NCBI RefSeq assembly: GCF_035762905.1
Contig: NZ_DASUCC010000171.1
Location: 1 to 64,000, forward strand
DNA: 64,000 nt
Direction of reading: 5' to 3'
Source of the DNA: DASYTH01 sp035762905
Lineage (GTDB): Bacteria > Actinomycetota > Actinomycetes > Mycobacteriales > Pseudonocardiaceae
Shown here: one piece after another, positions 10,801 through 19,800 of the stretch
Position numbering within the stretch: the first letter of the stretch is position 1
Layout: every line of letters starts with the position of its first letter
Position numbers and translations under genes: made by a program
The notes under the pieces: generated by a model
Database searches by the model: none
Seen by the model: only the letters and a program-made list of their open reading frames with translations
Told to the model about the DNA's origin: nothing

Positions 10801-13800
10801 TCCGGATGGTGGCCCAGGACGGACCGGGGAGCCTCGACGGCGCCCACGAGGTGTGGACCGGCGGGGAGGTCGTTCCGGCCACCGCGTTGCGGCGGGTGTC
10901 GACCGCCTGCCCGGGACTGGTCGTGGTCGATGTCTACGGCCCGACGGAGACGACCACCTATGCCACGCAGCGGAGCATGATCGGCGCCGACGCGGTACCC
11001 GATGTGGTGCCGATCGGGCGTCCGCTGGACAACGTGCGGGTATACGTGCTGGACGACGCGTTGCGGCCGGTCCCGGTCGGTGCGCCGGGCGAGTTGTACA
11101 TCGCCGGTGCCGGGTTGGCCCGCGGGTATCTGGGTCAGCCGGGACTGACGGCGCAGCGATTCATGGCCTGCCCGTTCGCCGCTGCCGGCGAACGGATGTA
11201 CCGCACGGGTGACGTGGTCGAGTGGACCACGGACGGGGAACTGGAGTTCGTGGGCCGGACCGATGAACAGGTGAAGATCCGCGGATTCCGGATCGAACTC
11301 GGTGAGATCGAGGCCGCGCTGCTGCGCCACGCCGATGTGGCCGAGGCGGTCACGGTCGTGCCGGACGAAAGCGCCGGCCGCAAACGGCTGGTCGCCTACG
11401 TCGTGCCTTCGCCAGGGTCGGTCCCCGAGACCGGCGCGCTTCGGGAGTTCCTGAACGCGACGCTGCCGGATTACATGGTGCCCTCGGTGTTCGTGCTGCT
11501 GGACCGGTTGCCGCTGAACGTCAACGGCAAGCTCGACCGCGGCGCGCTGCCCGAGGTCGACTGGGCCGGGCTGGCGAGCGCGGGCGATGTGGCGCCACGC
11601 GATGCCGCGGAGACGGAGTTGGCGAGGATCTTCGCCGAGGTTCTGCGGCTGGAGCGGGTGGGGGTCGAAGACGACTTCTTCGAGCTGGGTGGCGACTCCA
11701 TCCTCAGCATCCAGGTGGCGTCCCGGGCGCGCCAGGCCGGCTTGAACGTACTGCCCCGGGACCTGTTCCGGCATCCGACCGTGGCCACGCTGGCGGCCAG
11801 TGGCGTCAACGCCACGGCAACGACCGTCAGCCAGGGCCCGGTCACCGGGGACGTGCCGCTGACCCCTATCCAGCACTGGTTCTTCGAGAGCCAGACCACG
11901 CATCCCGAGCACTTCAACCAGTCGATCCTCACCGAGCTTGAGCGTGGCGTCGACCTGGCCGCGGTTCGGAGTGCGCTGGGCGCGGTGCTGGCCCACCACG
12001 ACGCGTTGCGGATGCGGTTCGACCTGGCCGGCGGCCGGTGGACGCAGCAGAATGCTCCCGTCGAGCCGGTGGAGATTGTCCAGGCCCGCGATCTGTCCAT
12101 GATGGACCCCGGCCGGTGGCAGCCGGCGATCGACGAGACGATCGCGGAGATCCATCGGAGTTTCGACCTGAGCCAGGGGCCGTTGCTCCGGGCGGCGTGG
12201 TTCGACCTCGGTATCTCGCACCGCCCGTTGCTCTTCCTGGCGGTGCACCATCTCGTGGTCGACGGGGTGTCCTGGCGGATCCTGCTGGAGGACCTCGACA
12301 GTGCCTACCGAAATGTCGCACTCCGGCCGAAGACGACCTCGTTCCGTGACTGGGCGACTCGTCTGACCGACCACGCGCTCGGTGGCGGGTTCTCCGATGA
12401 GCTGGCGCACTGGGCAGCGGTGACCGCCGATGTAGAACCGGCGTTGCCGGCCGATGATCACGGCGACAATACCGGTGGGTCGACGCGCGAGGTCGTGTTG
12501 CGGCTCGATGGCGAGGAGACCAGGGCGTTGTTGCAGGACGTGCCCGGGATCTACCGGACGCAGGTCAATGATGTCCTGCTGAGTGCGCTGGCGCGGGTGC
12601 TGTCGCAGTGGACGGGGAGGGAGCGGGTTCTCGTCGACCTCGAGGGGCACGGCCGCGAGGAGTTGTTCGACGATGTGGATCTTTCCCGCACGGTCGGGTG
12701 GTTCACCACCATGTTCCCGGTGGCGCTGGACGCCGGTTCGGGTGACTGGGGTTCGGTACTGAAAGCGGTCAAGGAACAGTTGCGTGCGGTTCCCGGACGC
12801 GGCCTGAGCTACGGAGTCCTGCGTCATCTCACCGGTGCCGCATTGCCGGTCTCCGGGGGACCGCCTCAGATCAGCTTCAACTACCTCGGCCAGTTCGACT
12901 GGACCGCCAGTGGCGACAGCGTGTTCCACGACATCCGGGGTGGCGTCGGCGGAGCGGCCGGGCCGCAGGCGGCTCGACCACATCTGCTTGATGTCGTGGG
13001 TCGGGTTGAGCACGGCGCGCTGGAGTTCACCTGGTACTACTCGAACAACCGGCACCGCGAGGCGACTGTTCGGCGGTTGGCCGAAGGAATGATCCAAGCA
13101 CTTCGTGAGATCATCGCGCACTGTGCGACGCCGGGGGCCGGTGGCCGTACGCCGTCCGACTTCCCGCTGGCCGGGCTCGACCAATCGGTCGTGGATCAGG
13201 TGGCGGGTGACGGTCGTTCCGTTGAGGACGTCTATCCCCTGACCCCGATGCAAGCCGGCATGGTGTTCCACAGCTTGATGGACACCAGATCGGGTGCCTA
13301 CTTCAACCAGGTGCGTCTTGAGCTGTCCGGTGTCGGTGACCCCCGAGCCATGGGGGCCGCCTGGCAGCGAGTCATCGATCGCACCTCGATCCTGCGCAGC
13401 AGCGTGCTGTGGGACGGTGTCGCCGAACCCCTGCAGGTGGTGCGGCGGGACGTGGTGTTGCCGGTTCGCTACCTTGACTGGACACAGTGGTCGCAGCCGC
13501 GGCGGGAGCGGCAGCTGGCCCGGGTTCTTGCCGACGACCGGGACGAAGGGCTTGATCTCGCCGAGTCACCGCTGATGCGCCTGATCGTGATCACGACGGC
13601 ACCCGACGAGATCCTGCTGGTATGGACATTCCACCATGTGTTGCTCGACGGGTGGAGCGCCGCCCAGGTGTTCGCGGAGGTGTGCGAGCAGTACGCGGCG
13701 ATCACCGCCGACCGGCAGCCGGAACTTCCGGCCAGGCGGCCGTTCCGCGATTACATCGAGTGGCTGTCCACCCGGGATCTCAAAGAGGCCGAGGAATACT

Positions 13801-16800
13801 GGCGAGCGGTACTCGGCGACGTCAAGTCCACCACGCCGCTGCCGTACGACGGCAAGCGCGGCGAGGAACATCAGACCCGATCGTCGGCCACCGTTCGCAT
13901 GACCATGTCGACCGAGAAGTCCGCGCGGTTGCGGGCCGCGACGCAGCGGAACGGTCTGACGTTGAGCACGATGGTTCAGGGGGCCTGGGCCGTGCTGCTG
14001 TCGGCCTACAGCGGTCAGCGGGATGTGGTGTTCGGGACGACGGTCTCGGGCCGGCCGGCCGAGTTGCCCGGCGTGGAGCCCATGGTCGGCATGTTCATCA
14101 ACACCGTGCCGACCAGACTGGACGTCCAGGGTGAGAAGAAGCTGATTCCCTGGCTGCGTGACCTTCAGGCCAGCCAGGCCGAGTCGCGGCGGTTCGACTT
14201 CGTTTCCCTTGCCCAGCTCCAGAAATGGTGCGGCACCAACCTCTTCGACAGCATCGTGGTGTTCGAGAACTACCCGTTCGATCCGGACGCGGTGGCCGCG
14301 CACGGAATCGGTCTGGTGAAGTCGCAGGACGAGGAGCCGACCAACTATCCGCTCACCGTCGTGGTGAGCCCTCGCGGCGAACTGTCCGTTCGGCTCGACT
14401 ACGACCCGACGCTGTTCGAGGCCGCCACGGTGGAGCGGATGGCGGCCAACTTCGAAGCTTTGCTGTCCAGCATCTCCACCGACAGTGACAGATATCTGCG
14501 CGAGTTCGACGCGGTGTCGCCGGCAGAGCGCCACCGGGTGTTGGTTGAGTGGAACGACACCGGTCGCGGGGCATCGCCGGCGTCCGTTCCCGAGGTGTTC
14601 GCCGCTCGGGTGACCCGGGCCCCGGGGTCGGTCGCGGTGGTGTCGGACGGGTTGTCGTTGACCTATGCGGAGCTGGATGCGTGGTCGAACCGGTTGGCAC
14701 ATCGGCTGGAGCGGTTGGGGGTCGGCGCCGAGCAGCGCGTGGGTCTGCTGATGGAACGGTCTGTCGATGTCGTCGTCGCCGAGCTGGCGGTGCTGAAGAT
14801 CGGCGGGGCGTACGTTCCGGTGGACCTGCGCGCTCCGGCGGATCGAATGCGGGCGATCCTGACCGAGTCCGGTGCGTCGACCCTCATCACCGACCGGGCC
14901 TGGCGGGAGACGGCGTCGTTGGTGCACAACGGTCCCGTCGTCCTCGCCACTGGTCTCGACGATGAGTCCGCCCAGTCTCCTGACGTGACGGTCGACCCGG
15001 ACGGGCTGGCCTACGTGATGTACACGTCGGGGTCGTCGGGTGTGCCCAAGGGCGTGGCGGTGTGCCACCGTGACGTCGTCGGGCTTGCCGGGGATGGCCG
15101 TTTCGCCAACGGTGCGCATGATCGGGTGCTGTTGCATTCGGCGGCGGCCTTTGACGCGTCGACCTATGAGGTGTGGGTTCCGCTGCTGACGGGCGGCCGG
15201 ATCGTGGTGGCGCCCGAAGGTGATGTGGACGCCGAGGTGTTGCGGGGGATGGTTTCCCGGCACGGTGTGACGGCGGTGTGGCTGACGGCGGGGCTGTTCC
15301 CGGTGATGGCGCAAGATGATCCATCGTGCTTCGCGGGTGTGCGCGAGGTGTGGACCGGCGGGGACGTCGTCCCAGCCGACGCGGTGCGCCGGGTGCTCGA
15401 TGCCTGTCCTGGGCTGGTGGTGGTCGATGGCTACGGTCCCACGGAGACGACCACGTTCGCGACCGCCTATCGCGTACCGAGCGTGGTGCCGGACATGGTG
15501 CCGATCGGCCGGCCGCTGGACGGTATGCGGGTGTATGTGCTTGATGGCGGTTCGGGGTCGGTTCCGATTGGCGCTCCTGGGGAGTTGTTCATCGCGGGCG
15601 CTGGCGTCGCTCGCGGGTATCTGGACCGTCCCGGGCTGACCGCCGAGGCCTTTGTCGCCGACCCGTTCGGGCCACCCGGCGGCCGGATGTACCGAACCGG
15701 CGATGTGGCGCGATGGACGGTCGACGGGACGGTGGAGTTCGTCGGCCGAATCGACGATCAGGTCAAGATACGCGGTTTCCGGGTCGAGCTCGGTGAGATC
15801 GAGACGGCCCTGATCGGGCACGAAGACATCAGCAAGGCCGTTGTCATCGCACGCCAAGGCCGGTCTGGCGTCAAACGACTCGTGGCCTATGTCGTCCCCG
15901 CCACCACGGACGGCATCGACACCGAAGAACTGCGGCGGCAGGCGGGCGTGCTGCTGCCGGACTACATGATCCCGTCAGCGTTCCTGGTATTAGACGAGCT
16001 GCCGTTGACCCGCAACGGAAAGCTCGACCGAGACGCCCTGCCCGCACCGGACTTCCAAAGCACGCTCGGGAAGCATGTTGCGCCACGCAATGACGCCGAG
16101 GCCGAGTTGGCGCGGATCTGGGCTGAGGTCCTGGGGGTGGAGCGGGTTGGCGTCGAGGACGACTTCTTCGAGTTGGGCGGCGACTCGATCCTGAGCATCC
16201 AGGTCGTCTCCCGAGCGCGTAAGGCCGGTTTCGGCATGACGCCGAGAGACCTGTTCCGCTACCTCACCATCGCGGAGCTGGCGGCCAGCGTGAGCGAGGT
16301 CGTCACCGAGACGATCGACCAGGGCATGGTGAGCGGCGACGTGCCGTTGACCCCCATCCAGCACTGGTACTTCGAGATAAATCCTGAGCACCCCGATCAC
16401 TTCGACCAGTCGGTGCTGGTCGAACTGCGCGGCGGACTGAGCGAGGAAGCGCTGCGCGGTGCCCTGGCCGCCGTAATCGCCCACCATGATGCGCTGCGAA
16501 TGCGATTCCACCTGGTTGACGGCCGGTGGACCCAGCACAACACCCAGGTCGGGTCGGCCGAGTTGCTCACGGTGCATGACCTGTCCGGTGTGGCCGGTGA
16601 AGAGTCGGAGGCGGCGATCGCCTCGGTCGCGGCCGCGGTTCACCCGAGCTTCGACCTCGCTTGGGGGCCACTGCTCAAGGCTGTGCTGTTCGACTTCGGT
16701 GGTCGCCGGTGGCCCGTGTTGTTGCTGGCCGTGCATCACCTGGTGGTGGATGGCGTGTCGTGGCGGATCCTGTTCGAGGATCTCGACACGGCCTACCAGC

Positions 16801-19800
16801 AGATCGCTCGAGGTGACACCGCTGTGCTCGAGCAGAAGACGACCGCGTTCCGGGACTGGGCGTTGCGGCTGACAGAATTCACGCGCGGCGGTGGGTTCGA
16901 CGATGAACTGACGTACTGGGCTGACGTCGCGAGCCAGAACGATCTCGGGTTGCCGGTGGATCACGCCGGTCGCAACACGGCTTCCTCGACGCGATCGGTG
17001 TCGTTCGGTTTGAGCGCCGAGAAGACCAGGGCGTTGTTACAAGATGTTCCCGGGGTGTATCGGACGCAGGTCAACGACGTGTTGCTGGCGGCGTTGGGTC
17101 GGGTGTTGGGTCGTTGGGCCGGCCGTGACGGGGTTGTGGTGGATCTCGAGGGGCACGGCCGTGAGGACGTGCTGGCGGGCGTGGACCTGTCCCGCACGGT
17201 GGGGTGGTTCACGACCATGTTCCCGGTGGTGTTGGACGCCGGTCCGCAGGACTGGGGCTCCATGCTGAAGTCGACGAAGGAGAGGTTGCGTTCGATTCCG
17301 CGCCGTGGCTTGGGATATGGCGCTCTACGCCATCTCGCCGACGGTGAGGACCAGGCCGAAACCCCCCTGCCGCCGGTCAGCTTCAACTATCTGGGCCAGT
17401 TCGACTGGACCACCCTCGGCAAGGGCCTGTTCCACGAGATGCTGGGCGGCCTTGGATCCGACATCAGCGACGACGCCGCTCGCGGCCACCTGCTCGACAT
17501 CGTGGGAAGTGTCGACGACAAGCGTCTGGAGTTCACCTGGTACTACTCGGAGAACGTCCATTCCGAGGACACGATCCGCGTACTGGCCGAGCAGTTGGTA
17601 GCGGCCCTGCTGGACATCATCGAGCACTGCACCGAACCGGGCGTGGGCGGCCGCACCCCGTCCGACTTCCCGCTGGCGAGACTTAATCAGTCCACAGTGG
17701 ACGAACTGCTGAGTGACGGACGTTCGATCGAGGATGCTTATCCGCTGACGCCGATGCAGGCTGGCATGGTGTTCCACGGAGTGTCTCAGGAGGGCCAGGG
17801 CGTTTACTTCGAGCAGGCGACCTTCGTGCTCGACGGAGTGCCTGACTCGAGAGTGCTCGCCCGGGCGTTCCAGCGTGTTGTCGACAGCACACCGGTCCTA
17901 CGTAGCGGCGTTGTCTGGGAAGGCGTGGACCAGCCGTTGCAGTTGGTCCATGGTGAGGTCTCGGTACCGGTGACGTTCCTCGATTGGGGCGGATCGACGG
18001 AGGAGGACCGTCAGCGACGGCTCGCGGAACTGCTGGCGGCGGATCGGGCCGAGGGACTGGATCTGCATGCCGTCCCGCTGATGCGCCTTGCTCTGGCCCG
18101 GCTGTCGGCCACCGAAGTCCAGGTGCTGTGGACTTTCCACCATGTCCTGCTTGACGGCTGGAGTGTCTTCCAGGTGCTGTCTGACTTGTTCGCCGCCCAC
18201 GCCGCGCTGGCCGACGAACGGACGCCGACGCTGTCGGTTCGCCGCCCGTTCCGGGACTACCTCCATTGGTTGTCGGAGCAGGACCATCGCGCTGCGGAGA
18301 CCTATTGGCGGCAGATGCTCGCGAGCTATGACTCGCCGGCAACCTTGCCGTATGACCGGTCACCGGTTCAGACGCACGCCAGCCGCTCGTCGGAGTGGTT
18401 GTCGTTCGAGGTGGACGCGGAGCGGACCGGTCGACTGCGCGAGATGGCCCAGCGTCATGGACTGACGGTCAACACAGTCGTGCAGGGTGTCTGGGCCCTG
18501 CTGTTGTCGCGGTACAGCGGGCAAGACGATGTGTGCTTCGGCGCGACGGTGTCCGGCCGTCCGTCCGCCCTTCCGGGGGCCGACGACATCATCGGCATCT
18601 TCATCAACACCCTGCCGGTACGGGTGATGGTTGACGATGCGTGTGGCCTTGTCGACTGGTTGCGGGCGGTGCAGGCAGACCAGGCCGAGTCGCGACGGTT
18701 CGATTTCGTGTCGTTGGGGGAGTTGCAGGGGTGGAGCGGGTTGCCGGGCGGGCTGAGCTTGTTCGACAGCATCGTGGTGTTCGAGAACTATCCGATCAAC
18801 GATAAGGCGGCCGCGGCGCACGGGTTGGGGCTGCGCGCTCTGTCGGCCGTGGAGACGACGAACTACCCGTTGAGTGTGGTGGTGTCTCCCACCGAGCGGC
18901 TGGCCGTCGAGTTCGGGTATGACGCCGCTCTGTTCGATGCCGCGAGCATCGAGCGTATCGCCGGTCACTTTATCCGGGTGCTCGGGCTGGCCGCCGACGA
19001 TCCGACTGTCCTGCTGGGATCGATTGACATCCTCGCCATGGCTGAGCGGGATCAAATTCTGTTGGAGTGGAACGACTCCAGTCGTGATGTGGCCGAGTTG
19101 ACGTTGGCGGGACTATTCGAAAGGCAGGTGACCCGGTCGCCCAAGGCACCGGCGGTCGTGTTCGACGGCGGGTCGATCCGCTTCGCGGAGTTGGATGCGC
19201 GAGCGAACCGGCTGGCGCACGTGTTGATCGGACGTGGTGTCGGTCCTGAGGGAATCGTCGCGCTGGTGTTGGGACGGTCAGTGGAGATCGTGGTGGCGCA
19301 GCTGGCCGTGGCGAAGGCCGGCGGGGCCTATCTCCCTGTTGATCCGGCCTATCCGCCGGAGCGGATCGCGTTCATGCTGGCCGACTCGCGCCCGGTGGCG
19401 GTGGTGACCACCGCGGACCTCGCCGGGACGCTACCCGATTCGCACGACATCGACGTGGTGCTCGTGGAGAGCGTGTCCACCGCTGATGGCCGGGATGACA
19501 GTCCCACCGATCAGGATCGGGTGACTCCGTTGGCGGTGACCAACTCCGCCTACGTCATCTACACCTCGGGGTCAACGGGGCGCCCGAAGGGGGTGGTGGT
19601 GTCCCATGCGGGGCTGGCGAGTTTCGTCGCCGCCGAGGCCGACCACTACCAGGTGGGTCCGGGAGATCGGGTGTTGCAGTTCTCATCGCCGAGCTTCGAC
19701 GCGTCAGTGCTCGAGCTGTGCATGTCGTTGCCGTTGGGGGCGGCGCTGGTGATCCCTCCGGCCGGGCCGTTGCTGGGCGGCGACTTGGCGGATGTCGTGG

